From positions 106,307-170,306 of the forward strand of contig JAQBPX010000027.1 of NCBI GenBank assembly GCA_028287305.1: a stretch of DNA of 64,000 nucleotides. Direction: 5' to 3'. Within the stretch, counting starts at the first letter, position 1; every line of letters begins with the position of its first letter. Positions 37,500-46,785 of the stretch are shown piece by piece. The position numbers were made by a program, and so were the translations under genes. The notes under the pieces were generated by a model. The model saw only the letters and a list, made by a program, of their open reading frames with translations. It did not search any database and was not told the DNA's origin. This stretch comes from Gemmatimonadota bacterium (GTDB lineage Bacteria > Gemmatimonadota > Gemmatimonadetes > Gemmatimonadales > Gemmatimonadaceae).

Positions 37500-38272
37500 T
37501 GCGACCCACCGCCGGATTTGCCTCGCCCAGCATCACGCCGGCGCTCCAGGTCACCGACCTCACCGGCCCCGTGACTGCCCCGGAGATCTTCGACATCAAC
37601 GTCGGCGTGCGCTGCGGCGCGAGCGCGCTGGTGCTTGGCGCCATCCATGCCGGCAAGTCCGTGCTGCTCCGCCACATCGTGGGCCTCGAGCGTGCGCAGC
37701 GCGGGCGCATCGTGGTCGGCGGGCTGGAGTTCGATGCGGCCGACCCCGCCGACGATGCGCTGCGCTCGGTGCGCTCGCGACTGGGCGTGGTGTTCGAGGG
37801 CTCCGCGCTCGTGCGGCGCATCTCGGTGATCGAGAACGTACTCCTCCCGCTGCTCGAGCACTCAATGCTCTCGCCCTCCGAGGCACGGGAGAGTGCGAGC
37901 GCGCTGCTGCGGGAGGTGGGGCTCACCGTATCGGACGACACCATGCCGCTCGACCTGGGGCGCGGCGAGCAGCGTCGCGTGGCGCTCGCGCGGGCCATCG
38001 CGCTGCGACCGGACGTGCTGCTGCTCGACGAGCCGACCACGGGCCTCGACGCGCACACGGCGCACGAGCTCGACCAGACGCTCACGGCGCTGCAGGCGCG
38101 CCACGGCTTCGGCCTGATGATCTTCTCGCGCGAGGTGCGCTACGCGTTCTCGATGGAGGCCGAGATCCACGTGATGGATGGCGGCCGCATCGTGGCGCAG
38201 GGCACGCGCGAGGCACTCCTCTCCAACGACCAGCCCACCGTGAGACGCCTCATGCACAGACGGAGCGCCTGA
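37499..38272 (+). CDS. mlaF: MlaF-type ABC transporter ATP-binding protein
   Basis: The 257-residue ATPase of the phospholipid transporter has Walker A (GAIHAGKS), a Q-loop replaced by GVVFEGSALVRRISVIEN (E in place of Q is common in MlaF-like proteins), and a Walker B (LLLDEPTTGLD). The signature is diverged (LDLGRGEQRRVALARA instead of LSGGQ). The ATG overlaps the mlaE stop (TGATG), and the stop overlaps the mlaD start. Confidence 0.9.
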   Translation: MRPTAGFASPSITPALQVTDLTGPVTAPEIFDINVGVRCGASALVLGAIHAGKSVLLRHIVGLERAQRGRIVVGGLEFDAADPADDALRSVRSRLGVVFEGSALVRRISVIENVLLPLLEHSMLSPSEARESASALLREVGLTVSDDTMPLDLGRGEQRRVALARAIALRPDVLLLDEPTTGLDAHTAHELDQTLTALQARHGFGLMIFSREVRYAFSMEAEIHVMDGGRIVAQGTREALLSNDQPTVRRLMHRRSA

Positions 38273-39177
38273 TGGCCCATCGTGACCCTCGTCTTGGCGT
38301 GATCGGCTTCCTCGCCCTCACGCTGGCCGTGCTCTTCGGGCTGGTGATGTTCTCGCGCTACCCGAGCGTGCTGCGCACCGGCGTCGCGTACCAGGCGGTG
38401 TTCCACAACGTGGCGGGACTCAATCGCGGCGACGAGGTGCGCTACGGCGGCCTCCTGGTCGGCGTCGTCTCGAACCTGGATATCGACCCAAAGGACCCGG
38501 CGCGCATCATCGTGCGCTTTCGCGTGAAGAAGACGATCCCGGTGCGCTCGGACACTCGCGCCACCGTCTCCACAATCGGCATGCTCGGGCAGCCCTTCCT
38601 CTCGCTGGTGCCGGGCACCGTGCACGGGCGCGCGCTCGCGGAGAACGACTTCGTGCCCAGCGAGGATTCGCCGAGCTTCCAGGACGCCATGTCGCGGCTT
38701 GCGTCGTTCATCGACCGCGCGGATACGCTGCTGATGGGCGCCGAGCGCATCGCGAACACGTCGCCGCTGGAGCGCATCGACCACACCCTGCAGCGGCTCG
38801 ATGAGCTCGTGACGTCGGCGCAGGGCGGATCCACGAAGACCTTCGCGCGCTTCGACTCCGCCGGGCTCAAGCTCGAGCACGTACTCGATCGCAGCGACCG
38901 GCTGCTCGCCACGCTCGACACCACCGCGCGCACGGTGGGTCCCGGGTTCCAGCAGACGCAGAAGGAGGCGCTCGACGCCGCCCACGAGCTGCGCCTGCTG
39001 CTCGGCTCCGTGCGCGAGGCGCTCGCGCAGGAGGGAGGCGCCGAAACCCTCGCGCGCAACCTGGCCATCACCACCGACAACCTGGCGCGCCTCACCTCGC
39101 GCCTGGAGCGAGATCCCACGAGTGTCCTCAAGAAGCGAGCACCAGTGAAGAAGACCGCGGGGCCAGACGCGCGATGA
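38272..39177 (+). CDS. mlaD: MlaD-type MCE-domain protein
   Basis: The 301-residue protein has one N-terminal membrane anchor (LGVIGFLALTLAVLFGLVMF) and an MCE domain (YQAVFHNVAGLNRGDEVRYGGLLVGVVSNLDI, then VRSDTRATVSTIGMLGQPFLSLVPG). A long helical C-terminal region (LERIDHTLQRLDELV, LRLLLGSVREAL) follows, as in MlaD/Ttg2C proteins that form periplasmic lipid tunnels. It overlaps mlaF at its start and the lipoprotein gene at its end. Confidence 0.92.
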   Translation: MAHRDPRLGVIGFLALTLAVLFGLVMFSRYPSVLRTGVAYQAVFHNVAGLNRGDEVRYGGLLVGVVSNLDIDPKDPARIIVRFRVKKTIPVRSDTRATVSTIGMLGQPFLSLVPGTVHGRALAENDFVPSEDSPSFQDAMSRLASFIDRADTLLMGAERIANTSPLERIDHTLQRLDELVTSAQGGSTKTFARFDSAGLKLEHVLDRSDRLLATLDTTARTVGPGFQQTQKEALDAAHELRLLLGSVREALAQEGGAETLARNLAITTDNLARLTSRLERDPTSVLKKRAPVKKTAGPDAR

Positions 39178-39836
39178 TACTTCTCCGTAGTCATCCTGAG
39201 CGCAGCGAGGGATCTGCCGTTCGCCTTTTCCCGCTCCTGCTGTTGCTCCTCTCCGCGTGCCTCCGCTTCGGCGGCACCCTCCCCCCGCGCGAGCTCTATC
39301 GCCTCGGCGGCCTTGCCGACTCCACCGCCCGCCCCGCAATCCGCCTCCCGCTCCCGCTCTCCATCGCGCCCTACGAAACCCCCGGGATCTTCGCGAACGC
39401 GAACATCGCCTACCGCATAGACGACGGGGAATACGGCACCTACCCCTCGCGCGAGTGGGCGCTGCCACTCTCGGTGATGCTCGGCACCCTCACGCAGGAC
39501 CGCCTCGCGTTCCTCGGCGCCCGCGCGACCGACGTGGTCTACGCGCCGCCTTCGCGCACCGGATTCCCCTATGAATGGCGCGGGCGCGTTCGTCGCTTCG
39601 AGGAAGTGGATCGCGGCACGGTGGTCAGCATCGCCGTGGAGCTGGAGGCTCGCATCATCCGGACGGCCGACGACTCAGTGCTCTGGCGCGGCAACTTTGC
39701 CGCCGAGCGCCCCGTAGTGAATCCCACGATGCCGGGGATCGTCGCTGCCCTCTCGGCCCTTGCCCAGGAGGGCATTCTCGCGCTCGGCCAGGATGCGTCG
39801 CGGGCCCTCCCCCTCAGGGTGCCGCCGGCGCAGTAG
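39174..39836 (+). CDS. ABC-type transport auxiliary lipoprotein (PqiC/LetC-like) with repeat-derived N terminus
   Basis: The 220-residue lipoprotein carries an ABC_trans_aux-type domain (PF03886-like: YRLGGLADS, LPLPLSIAPYETPGIFANANIAYRIDDGEYGTYPSREWALPL, VVSIAVELEARIIRTADDSVLWRG). The signal peptide is odd: residues 6-16 ([11 protein letters not shown]) come from a REP-like repeat at 39190-39221. The hydrophobic core RLFPLLLLLLSAC with its lipobox follows directly. No other in-frame ATG or GTG lies between the repeat and the core, so the repeat is part of the signal n-region or has displaced the original start. It is the last gene of the mla operon and probably the outer-membrane end of the lipid bridge. 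Confidence 0.85.
   Translation: MILLRSHPERSEGSAVRLFPLLLLLLSACLRFGGTLPPRELYRLGGLADSTARPAIRLPLPLSIAPYETPGIFANANIAYRIDDGEYGTYPSREWALPLSVMLGTLTQDRLAFLGARATDVVYAPPSRTGFPYEWRGRVRRFEEVDRGTVVSIAVELEARIIRTADDSVLWRGNFAAERPVVNPTMPGIVAALSALAQEGILALGQDASRALPLRVPPAQ
39190..39221 (+). repeat. REP-like HPERSEGS repeat, copy 1 (within lipoprotein 5' end)
   Basis: GTCATCCTGAGCGCAGCGAG plus GGATCTGCCGTT. The ATCCT and AGGAT ends can form a small hairpin in related copies. Read in frame it gives [11 protein letters not shown]. It matches two copies in tadA at 42561 and 42597. Confidence 0.85.
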
Positions 39837-39839
39837 CTT
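39834..39839 (+). promoter_or_regulatory. Putative -10 element of clpB
   Basis: TAGCTT overlaps the stop region of the lipoprotein gene (TAG at 39834-39836) and ends 7 bases before the ATG at 39847. The same stop-codon/-10 overlap is seen before the btu operon. Confidence 0.5.
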
Positions 39840-39846
39840 TCCCCGC

Positions 39847-39876
39847 ATGACCGGCCCCCACCGCCCCGCACGATGA
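39847..39876 (+). CDS. Putative leader micro-ORF (MTGPHRPAR) overlapping the clpB start
   Basis: Nine codons from ATG 39847 to the TGA at 39874-39876, which overlaps the clpB ATG at 39873-39875 (ATGA). It begins where a leaderless transcript from the TAGCTT hexamer should start. The peptide sequence itself suggests no function; the arrangement suggests translational coupling. Confidence 0.45.
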   Translation: MTGPHRPAR

Positions 39877-42461
39877 TCAACGCCGACCGCCTCACCGTGA
39901 AGGCAGCGGAAGCGTTCAACGACGCGCTTTCGCTCGCCCGCCGCAATGGCAATCCGCTGGTATACGACCTTCACCTGCTCCTCGCCCTGCTCGCGCAGGA
40001 TGAGTCGATCGTGGTGCCGGTGCTCCAGAAAGTGGGCGCGAGCGTCGCGGCCATTCGCGACGCAGCTGAGAAGGAATCAGCGCGGTACCCCAGGCAGAGC
40101 GACGCGCAACCCTCGCTCGCGCGCGAGCTGAACCAGGTGTTCGACAAGGCCGAGGACGAGGCGAAGCGCCTCAACGATGCCTTCGTCAGCACCGAGCACA
40201 TGCTGCTCGCGCTCGCGGGCACGAAGGGCGCCGAGAGCCGCAAGCTCCTCGAGACGGCGGGCGCCTCGCACAAGGCGCTCAACGATGCGCTCGAGGCGGT
40301 GCGCGGCACGCACCGCGTGACGGACACCACGCCCGAGAACCAGTACCAGGCACTGCAGCGTTACACGCGCGACCTCACCGAGGCGGCCCGCAAGGGCAAG
40401 CTCGATCCCGTGATCGGGCGCGACGAGGAGATCCGCCGCGTGATCCAGGTGCTCTCGCGGCGCACGAAGAACAACCCCGTGCTGATCGGCGAGCCCGGCG
40501 TGGGCAAGACGGCGATCGCGGAAGGGCTCGCGCAGCGCATCGTGAACGGCGACGTCCCCGAAGGGTTGCGCAACAAGCGCCTCGTGTCGCTCGACATGGG
40601 CGCGCTCATCGCCGGCGCCAAGTTCCGTGGCGAGTTCGAGGAACGCCTCAAGGCGGTGCTCAAGGAGATCGTGGACGCCGACGGGTTGTTCGTCGTCTTC
40701 ATCGACGAGATGCACACGCTCGTCGGCGCGGGCAAGGCCGAGGGCGCGATGGACGCCGGCAACATGCTCAAGCCGATGCTCGCGCGCGGCGAGCTGCGCG
40801 TGGTGGGCGCGACCACGCTCGATGAGTACCGCCTGCACGTGGAGAAGGACGCCGCGCTCGAGCGCCGCTTCCAGCCGGTGTACGTGGGCGAGCCGAGCGT
40901 CGAGAGCACCATCGCCATCCTGCGCGGGCTCAAGGAGCGCTATGAGGCGCATCATGGCGTGCGCATCACCGACGGCGCGGTGGTGGCCGCGGCCACGCTC
41001 TCCAATCGCTACATCGGAGACCGCTTCCTCCCTGACAAGGCCATCGACCTGCTCGACGAGGCCGCGAGCCGCCTGCGCATCGAGATCGACTCCATGCCGC
41101 AGGAGATCGACGAGGTCGAGCGTCGCGTGATGCAGCTGCAGATCGAGCAGACCGCGTTGAAGAAGGAAAAGGATCCCGCGTCGCTCGAGCGTCGCGCGCA
41201 CATCGAGCGCGAGCTGGCGGAGCTGCAGGAGAAGTCCGCCGGCATGAAGGCGCAGTGGCAGCAGGAGAAGGAGAGCCTTGGCGCCGTGGGCAAGATCAAG
41301 CAGGAGATCGAGGGCGCCCGTGTCGAGGCCGAGAACGCCACGCGCGCCGGTGACCTGAGCAAGGCCGCCGAGATCCAGTATGGGAAGATCCCAGAGCTCG
41401 AACGGCAGATGAAGGAGGCCGAGGGCAAGCTCGCGAGTGCGGGCGGCCGCCCCCAATTCCTCAAGGAGGAAGTGGGTGCCGACGACATCGCCGACGTCGT
41501 CGCGCGGTGGACCGGCGTGCCCGTGTCGCGCATGATGGAGAGCGAACGCGCGCGGCTCGCGAAGCTGGACGACGAGCTCGCGAAGCGCGTGATCGGCCAG
41601 CGCGAGGCGGTCGAGGCGGTCGCGAATGCCGTGCGTCGCTCGCGTGCGGGGCTGCAGGATCCGAATCGCCCGATCGGCTCGTTCATCTTCCTCGGCCCCA
41701 CCGGCGTGGGGAAGACGGAGACGGCGCGCGCGCTCGCGGAGTTCCTCTTCGACGACGAGCACGCAATGGTGCGCATCGACATGTCGGAGTACATGGAGAA
41801 GCACGCGGTGGCGCGGCTGATCGGCGCGCCTCCAGGCTACGTGGGCTACGAAGAGGGTGGGCAGCTCACGGAGGCCGTGCGTCGCCGGCCGTACAGCGTG
41901 ATCCTGTTCGACGAGATCGAGAAGGCGCACCCGGACGTGTTCAACATCCTGCTGCAGATCCTCGACGACGGGCGCCTCACCGACTCGCAGGGGCGCACGG
42001 TGGACTTCCGGAACAGCGTCATCATCATGACGTCGAACATCGGCAGCCACTTCATCCTCGAGCACGCGGCGGATGACTGGGCGATCGTCGAGACGCAGGT
42101 GACGCAGGTGCTGCGGCAGCACTTCCGTCCCGAGTTCCTCAACCGCGTGGACGACATCATCATCTTCCGCCCACTCGGCGAGGCGGAGATCGAGCACATC
42201 GTGGGGTTGCAGCTCACGCGCCTGGAGCAGCTGCTCGCCGACCGGAAGCTGACGCTCGAGCTCACGCCCGAGGCGAGGAAGTCGCTGGCGGAGGAGGGCT
42301 ACGACGCGGCGTTCGGGGCGCGGCCGCTCAAGCGCGCCATCCAGCGGATGATCCAGAACCCGCTCGCGCTGCAGGTGCTCGAGGGCAAGTTCACCGAGGG
42401 CGACCGCATCCTCGTGAAGCCGGACGGGAAGGGAAGGCTGTCGTTCGAGAAGGCGACGTGA
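39873..42461 (+). CDS. clpB: ATP-dependent chaperone ClpB
   Basis: ClpB is the hexameric disaggregase that works with DnaK. The 862 residues have the N-terminal Clp_N repeats, nucleotide-binding domain 1 (Walker [33 protein letters not shown]), the coiled M-domain (about 410-525, [20 protein letters not shown]), nucleotide-binding domain 2 ([41 protein letters not shown]) and the C-terminal D2-small domain ([19 protein letters not shown]). Full length. The start used here overlaps a nine-codon leader ORF. The stop overlaps the GTG of tadA. Confidence 0.97.
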   Translation: MINADRLTVKAAEAFNDALSLARRNGNPLVYDLHLLLALLAQDESIVVPVLQKVGASVAAIRDAAEKESARYPRQSDAQPSLARELNQVFDKAEDEAKRLNDAFVSTEHMLLALAGTKGAESRKLLETAGASHKALNDALEAVRGTHRVTDTTPENQYQALQRYTRDLTEAARKGKLDPVIGRDEEIRRVIQVLSRRTKNNPVLIGEPGVGKTAIAEGLAQRIVNGDVPEGLRNKRLVSLDMGALIAGAKFRGEFEERLKAVLKEIVDADGLFVVFIDEMHTLVGAGKAEGAMDAGNMLKPMLARGELRVVGATTLDEYRLHVEKDAALERRFQPVYVGEPSVESTIAILRGLKERYEAHHGVRITDGAVVAAATLSNRYIGDRFLPDKAIDLLDEAASRLRIEIDSMPQEIDEVERRVMQLQIEQTALKKEKDPASLERRAHIERELAELQEKSAGMKAQWQQEKESLGAVGKIKQEIEGARVEAENATRAGDLSKAAEIQYGKIPELERQMKEAEGKLASAGGRPQFLKEEVGADDIADVVARWTGVPVSRMMESERARLAKLDDELAKRVIGQREAVEAVANAVRRSRAGLQDPNRPIGSFIFLGPTGVGKTETARALAEFLFDDEHAMVRIDMSEYMEKHAVARLIGAPPGYVGYEEGGQLTEAVRRRPYSVILFDEIEKAHPDVFNILLQILDDGRLTDSQGRTVDFRNSVIIMTSNIGSHFILEHAADDWAIVETQVTQVLRQHFRPEFLNRVDDIIIFRPLGEAEIEHIVGLQLTRLEQLLADRKLTLELTPEARKSLAEEGYDAAFGARPLKRAIQRMIQNPLALQVLEGKFTEGDRILVKPDGKGRLSFEKAT

Positions 42462-43015
42462 GCCTGGGGCTGGACGACGAGCACATGTGGCGCGCGCTGG
42501 ACGAGGCGCGCCTCGCCGCCGCGGCCGGTGAAGTGCCGGTGGGTGCGGTGGTTGTTCGCAGTCATCCTGAGCGCAGCGAAGGATCTGCAGTGCCTGGTCA
42601 TCCTGAGCGCAGCGAGGGATCTGCCGTTGGCAGTCGCGTAGTCGCCGTCGCCAACAATCGCACCATCCGCGACCAGGATCCTACGGCGCACGCCGAGCTC
42701 CTGGCAATCCGCGCCGCCGCTCGCGCCCTCGGCACCTGGCGGCTGGAGGGCTGCACCCTCTACGTGACCCTCGAGCCCTGCTCCATGTGCGCCGGGGCGA
42801 TCGTCCTCGCTCGGCTCGATCGCGTGGTGTTCGGTGCGTGGGACGACAAGGCGGGGATGGCCGGATCGGTGGGGGACCTCCTCCGCCATCCGCGCCTGAA
42901 TCACCGCCCGGAAGTGAAGGGCGGGCTGATGGAGCCCGAGGCGGCGGGGCTCCTGCGGGCGTTCTTCGCCGAGCGGCGCGGCGTTGACCCAACCCCATCG
43001 CCCCCATTATTTTAA
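42458..43015 (+). CDS. tadA: tRNA adenosine(34) deaminase TadA carrying an in-frame repeat insertion
   Basis: TadA converts A34 to inosine in tRNA-Arg(ACG) and is normally essential. The 185-residue product has the zinc deaminase motifs [11 protein letters not shown] (H78, catalytic E80) and [22 protein letters not shown] (C108, C111), so the active site is intact. Residues about 35-57 ([23 protein letters not shown]) are an extra segment between VPVGAVVVR and [11 protein letters not shown], where relatives have a tight beta-hairpin. It is encoded by two tandem copies of a REP-like repeat (42561 and 42597) and keeps the frame. Without it the protein would be about 162 residues, normal for the family. 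GTG start overlapping the clpB stop. Confidence 0.93.
   Translation: MSLGLDDEHMWRALDEARLAAAAGEVPVGAVVVRSHPERSEGSAVPGHPERSEGSAVGSRVVAVANNRTIRDQDPTAHAELLAIRAAARALGTWRLEGCTLYVTLEPCSMCAGAIVLARLDRVVFGAWDDKAGMAGSVGDLLRHPRLNHRPEVKGGLMEPEAAGLLRAFFAERRGVDPTPSPPLF
42561..42588 (+). repeat. REP-like HPERSEGS repeat, copy 2 (inside tadA)
   Basis: GTCATCCTGAGCGCAGCGAA plus GGATCTGC; the ATCCT/AGGAT ends are perfectly inverted. It encodes SHPERSEGS in the tadA frame. Confidence 0.88.
42597..42627 (+). repeat. REP-like HPERSEGS repeat, copy 3 (inside tadA, tandem)
   Basis: GTCATCCTGAGCGCAGCGAG plus GGATCTGCCGT, in the same orientation 36 bases after copy 2. It encodes [10 protein letters not shown]. It is closer in sequence to copy 1 than to copy 2 (G rather than A in the AGCGAGGG part). 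Confidence 0.88.
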
Positions 43016-43023
43016 AGGCTGTT

Positions 43024-43110
43024 GGATAGGTGGCCGAGTGGTTGAAGGCACCGGTCTCGAAAACCGGCGTACCGGCAACGGTACCGTGAGTTCGAATCTC
43101 ACCCTGTCCG
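43024..43110 (+). tRNA. tRNA-Ser (anticodon CGA)
   Basis: 87 bases. The acceptor stem GGATAGG pairs with CCTGTCC. The D-arm region is TGGCCGAGTGG. The anticodon stem CCGGT/ACCGG encloses the loop CTCGAAA, giving CGA. A long variable arm follows (CGTACCGGCAACGGTACCG), and the T-arm is GTGAGTTCGAATCTCAC. The long variable arm and the sequence are typical of class II tRNA-Ser. No encoded CCA. Confidence 0.95.
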
Positions 43111-43126
43111 TGTTCCATGCCAGAAA

Positions 43127-43160
43127 AAGCGACGCGGCGGCACGGGCCGTCGCGTCGCTT
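43127..43160 (+). terminator. Hairpin between the two tRNA-Ser genes
   Basis: AAGCGACGCG (43127-43136) pairs perfectly with CGCGTCGCTT (43151-43160) with extra GGC/GCC pairing inside, followed by a short TTGCTT. It may be a terminator or a processing element between the tRNAs. Confidence 0.5.
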
Positions 43161-43176
43161 TGCTTCGCACCGCAAG

Positions 43177-43263
43177 GGATCGGTGGCCGAGTGGTTTAAG
43201 GCGCACGCCTGGAAAGTGTGTGTACGTGAAAGCGTACCGTGAGTTCGAATCTCACCCGATCCG
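43177..43263 (+). tRNA. tRNA-Ser (anticodon GGA)
   Basis: 87 bases. Acceptor GGATCGG/CCGATCC, D-arm TGGCCGAGTGG, anticodon stem CACGC/GTGTG around CTGGAAA giving GGA. A long variable arm (GTACGTGAAAGCGTAC) and T-arm GTGAGTTCGAATCTCAC follow. Class II tRNA-Ser, no encoded CCA. Confidence 0.95.
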
Positions 43264-43269
43264 TTCAAG

Positions 43270-43301
43270 CCCCATCAGCTCGCTCGTGCTGGTGGGGTTT
43301 T
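43270..43301 (+). terminator. Rho-independent terminator after tRNA-Ser(GGA)
   Basis: CCCCATCAG pairs with CTGGTGGGG (one G-T pair) around the loop CTCGCTCGTG, followed by TTTT. Confidence 0.75.
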
Positions 43302-43409
43302 GCGTTCCCGCCGTTCGAATCGTACAGTGCGAAACGGGAGTGGTGCATCCCTACCACTTGGGTGCGCACGGGGCCATTTTGCTGGCAACTTCCAGGGGGG
43401 TCGAGCGCG

Positions 43410-43769
43410 ATGAGTCCGCGTGATTCGTGGCAGTCCGAAGCACTCAGCATGGACGAGAAGCCAGCGCAGCTCGTGGTCCGCGTCATCGCAAAGGTGCCAG
43501 AGCGCGACGTCGCCACGGTGACAGAGCTCGGACACGGGATCGTTCACAGCACCAAGGGACCCGTGCTCGCCGAGATTGCGATTACCAGTGAGGCACCAGA
43601 GGACCAGCCGCTACCGATCAAGCTCGTGACGAAGCTGCACTTCGACGACACCTCGCCGGTGTACGAGGTGGACTTCACGGAGCTCATCAAGGCCATCGTG
43701 AATGATTACCTCGCGCGTGTTCCAGGCGCGCGCCCCGCAGCGATCACGGAGCGCGGCGGCCCCTCCTGA
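43410..43769 (+). CDS. Hypothetical small protein
   Basis: A 119-residue acidic cytoplasmic-looking protein with no family that I recognise. The body (MDEKPAQLVVRVIAKVPERDVATVTELGHGI, FDDTSPVYEVDFTELIKAIVNDYL) looks like a compact alpha/beta domain. The ATG at 43410 follows a G-rich stretch (AGGGGGGTC); an ATG at 43449 is an alternative. It lies after the tRNA terminator and converges with the hybrid kinase. About 108 bases upstream hold no clear promoter. Confidence 0.55.
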   Translation: MSPRDSWQSEALSMDEKPAQLVVRVIAKVPERDVATVTELGHGIVHSTKGPVLAEIAITSEAPEDQPLPIKLVTKLHFDDTSPVYEVDFTELIKAIVNDYLARVPGARPAAITERGGPS

Positions 43770-43786
43770 TCCGATCGTCCGGCCCT

Positions 43787-46621
43787 TCAGGGCTGCGCGC
43801 TGCCAGGATCTCGTGCACCCTCGGCGTCCAGCACCTCGCGGACCTTCTGGGTCAGCTCGCTGGGGCTGAATGGTTTCTGGAGAAAGGTCACGCTCGAGTC
43901 GGGCCCTGTCGATCGCAGTGCCGCGTGCTCCGTGTAGCCGGACATGATGAGCACCCGGAGCGACGGTCGCATCTGCGCCAGGATGCTGGCCAGTTCGCGG
44001 CCGCGCATTCCGGGCATCACCAGGTCCGACACCAGCATGTGAATCCGGCCGGCGTACGTGCGCGCCAGCGCAATGGCCTCGTCGCCGTTGCGTGCCTCGA
44101 GCACCGTGTAGCCGCTGGCCTGGAGCACCCGATTCGCCAGGCGACGCACCGCCTCCTCGTCCTCGACCAGCAGGATCGTCTCGTTACCCGCAGGCCGTCG
44201 TGCGCTGGCGACGGTTGGCGCCTCCGCGACGCCCTCCTCGGAGGCGAGGGGGAGGTAGATGCGAAAGGTCGATCCCTGGCCGACCTCGCTCGTCACCTCG
44301 ATGTGGCCACCCGACTGCTTGATGAACCCGTAGACCATCGCGAGTCCGAGGCCGGTGCCCTCACCCGGCCCCTTCGTGGTGAAGAACGGCTCGAAGATGC
44401 GGGCGCGAATGGACTCCGTCATGCCCTGTCCCGTGTCCCCGACGGAGATGACGACGTGCCGTCCAGGCTCGACCTCGGGCAGCCGATCCGTTGAATCCGG
44501 CGGCAGGACGACGACCTGGCTCTCGATGGTGAGCGTGCCCCCCAGGGGCATCGCGTCGCGCGCATTCACCGCCAGGTTGATGATGGCCTGCTCGAACTGG
44601 CCTGGATCGATCTCGGTGAGCGCGTGGGCCTCGCTGCGCCGGAGGACGAACGTCACGTCCTCGCCGATCAGTCGCTCCAGCAGCTTGATGAGCTGCGCCA
44701 GCAGCACGTTGATGTCCATGATGCGCGGCTGGAGCACCTGCTTGCGGCTGAAGGCGAGCAGCTGGCGCGTGAGGGTCGCCGCGCGATCGCCCGCCTCGCG
44801 AATCTCGCTCAGCAGCTCGCGGCTGGAATCGCCCGTCGGCAGGTCCTCGAGCAGCATGGCACTCGACGCGTTGATGACGGTCAGCAGGTTGTTGAAGTCG
44901 TGCGCCACCCCGCCGGCGAGTCGCCCCACCGCCTCCATCTTCTGGGCCTGGCGGAATTGCTCCTCGAGTTGCTTCAGCTCGGTGACATCGCTGGAGATGC
45001 CCACGAGGCCGATGATGCTGCCCGCGGCGTCGCGAAACACGCTCTTGGCGGTCACGAAGGTGCGCGTGCCGGCGGGCGACGTCAGCGTCTCCTCGAAGGT
45101 CTGTGCGTCTCCCGTGGCGAGGATGGATCGGTCCCGCTCCATGATGGCGCGCGCAATGTCTGCGGGGAACAGCTCTGCGTCATCCTTGCCGAGGATCTCC
45201 TGGCGAGGCACGCCCCTGCTCGCTTCCCCCGCGCCGTTCATGAGCAGGTATCGGCCGGCGAGGTCCTTCACGAAGATCGCGTCCGCCGTCCCCTCCACGA
45301 TGGCATTGAGGAGGCTGAGGTTTTCGCCTGCCGCGCGCTCGGCGTGCGTGCGCTCGGTGATGTCCTGGACCACGCCGAAGGCGCGGCGCGCGAGGCCGGT
45401 GGAGTCATGAATGACATTGCCAACGCTGTGGACCGTGCGCACCTCGCCACTGGGACGGACGATGCGGTACTGCACGTCGTAGCGACCCTCGCCACGCTGC
45501 GCGCTCGCGGTGGCGCTCGCCTGGATCATCCGGTCTTCGGGATGGATGCGCGCCACGAAGTCTGCCCGCGATGGCCGGTGCTCGCCGGCCACGAGCCCGA
45601 GGATGCGATAGGTCTCCGCGGACCAGGTGATGCGGTCCGTCTCGAGGTCGTTCTCCCAGTAGCCGACCTGGGCGATGCGCGCCGCTTCGTCCATGCGCGA
45701 CTCACTGTCGCGCAGGCTCTGCAGCGTGGAGAGGACGGCGAGGCCGTCGGCGAGCCGGCGCGTGCTCTCCTCGAAAAGTCGTGCCTTCTGGACTGAGAGG
45801 CCGCGGGTCGAACGATGGAATCCCATCACCAGCAGCCAGCGCGTCTCACCCTTTGGGTGCACCGCGCGGACCACCAGCGACGTGGTGCCGGGGGCAATGC
45901 CCAGCTCAGGAAGGGGCTGGTCGCATTCCGGACCGAGGCAGATGGGCTTGTCCGCCTCGCACGCGAGGCCCATCATGGCCGCGATATCAGGCGTGGCCCG
46001 GAGGGTGACGCGCCGGAACGCGGCCGCCTCGCCTGCCTGTGCAGCCTGCAGCATCGTGACGCGATAGCGCTCGGCGTCCGGAGCGCAGGGGTAGAACAGG
46101 GCCGTCCAGTCGGCGTCGAAGAGCTCGCGCAAGGTATCGAGCAGCTCATGCGTCATGCGCTCGAGGTCATTGCTTCCCTGGATGGCGCGATTGACGCGAT
46201 CCATTCCCTCCAGGAACGCGACGATGGCCTTTCGCGTCTCCTCGGCGTCGTGTCGCTCGGTCACGTCGCGGCAGACGGTGAGGACGTGCGGCGCGCCACG
46301 GTACTGCACGATCGAGCCGCGGGTCTCCATCCAGCGAATGCGTCCCTCGCGATCGCGCACTCGCCAGGTCAGGAGCTCGGAGCCGCCGGCCAGCAGGTCC
46401 GCCCACCACGCGGCGCCTGCCGAGGCGTCCTCGACCGTCGCGGCGAACTCGAACATCGAGTCGGGCAGGTAGGGGTACAGCGTGGCGAGTGAGGGGCTGG
46501 CGTACACGCTGTGCCCGGCCGTGTCGTGGAGCCGGACGAAATCCGTCATGCCATCCGTCAGCATGCGATGGAACGCCTCGCTCTCGCGCAGCGCTTCCTC
46601 GGTCGTCATTCGCGAAGCCAT
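43787..46621 (-). CDS. Hybrid sensor histidine kinase (PAS-GAF-PAS-PAS-HisKA-HATPase-REC)
   Basis: The 944-residue protein has no clear membrane segment. In order: PAS (about 10-125, ending in [14 protein letters not shown]), a GAF-like domain (about 140-300), PAS ([18 protein letters not shown]...[13 protein letters not shown]), and PAS ([15 protein letters not shown]...[15 protein letters not shown]). HisKA follows with the phospho-histidine in [17 protein letters not shown], then HATPase_c ([22 protein letters not shown]), and a C-terminal receiver ([10 protein letters not shown], phospho-aspartate in [14 protein letters not shown]). Multi-PAS kinases of this shape sense cytoplasmic redox, light or ligand signals; the signal is unknown. 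The ATG at 46621 has a GGAGGG ribosome site; a GTG at 46651 is less likely. It is divergent from the DinB-like gene. Confidence 0.93.
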   Translation of the reverse strand: MASRMTTEEALRESEAFHRMLTDGMTDFVRLHDTAGHSVYASPSLATLYPYLPDSMFEFAATVEDASAGAAWWADLLAGGSELLTWRVRDREGRIRWMETRGSIVQYRGAPHVLTVCRDVTERHDAEETRKAIVAFLEGMDRVNRAIQGSNDLERMTHELLDTLRELFDADWTALFYPCAPDAERYRVTMLQAAQAGEAAAFRRVTLRATPDIAAMMGLACEADKPICLGPECDQPLPELGIAPGTTSLVVRAVHPKGETRWLLVMGFHRSTRGLSVQKARLFEESTRRLADGLAVLSTLQSLRDSESRMDEAARIAQVGYWENDLETDRITWSAETYRILGLVAGEHRPSRADFVARIHPEDRMIQASATASAQRGEGRYDVQYRIVRPSGEVRTVHSVGNVIHDSTGLARRAFGVVQDITERTHAERAAGENLSLLNAIVEGTADAIFVKDLAGRYLLMNGAGEASRGVPRQEILGKDDAELFPADIARAIMERDRSILATGDAQTFEETLTSPAGTRTFVTAKSVFRDAAGSIIGLVGISSDVTELKQLEEQFRQAQKMEAVGRLAGGVAHDFNNLLTVINASSAMLLEDLPTGDSSRELLSEIREAGDRAATLTRQLLAFSRKQVLQPRIMDINVLLAQLIKLLERLIGEDVTFVLRRSEAHALTEIDPGQFEQAIINLAVNARDAMPLGGTLTIESQVVVLPPDSTDRLPEVEPGRHVVISVGDTGQGMTESIRARIFEPFFTTKGPGEGTGLGLAMVYGFIKQSGGHIEVTSEVGQGSTFRIYLPLASEEGVAEAPTVASARRPAGNETILLVEDEEAVRRLANRVLQASGYTVLEARNGDEAIALARTYAGRIHMLVSDLVMPGMRGRELASILAQMRPSLRVLIMSGYTEHAALRSTGPDSSVTFLQKPFSPSELTQKVREVLDAEGARDPGSAQP

Positions 46622-46785
46622 GTGAAGCCCTCCGGTTCGCTCCTGGGTCACGGCTAAAGCGACGAGTCAGGACGGTCTGTGTCCAGCAACGCTATCCGAT
46701 ACAGATGTTTCGCGCTTGCGCGGTCGCAGCGCGCGAGGAAATTAGGCCCTGCATTCGACTGTATTCTTCCTGATCCCGGAGCCGC

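Noticed and set aside
39190..42627. The three HPERSEGS repeats as a CRISPR or phage-related array
   Set aside because: Only three copies, two adjacent and one 3.4 kb away, inside coding sequence, with no spacer pattern and no cas genes. They fit a REP-like family.
43024..43263. One of the two tRNAs being tRNA-Sec to match SelB
   Set aside because: Both have anticodons CGA or GGA, a 7-base acceptor stem and serine-type features; tRNA-Sec would need UCA and a longer acceptor arm.
43177..43409. A coding extension of the small protein through the tRNA
   Set aside because: An open frame runs upstream of 43410 through the tRNA-Ser and its terminator, but that DNA has clear RNA functions and the Met at 43410 or 43449 is more sensible.
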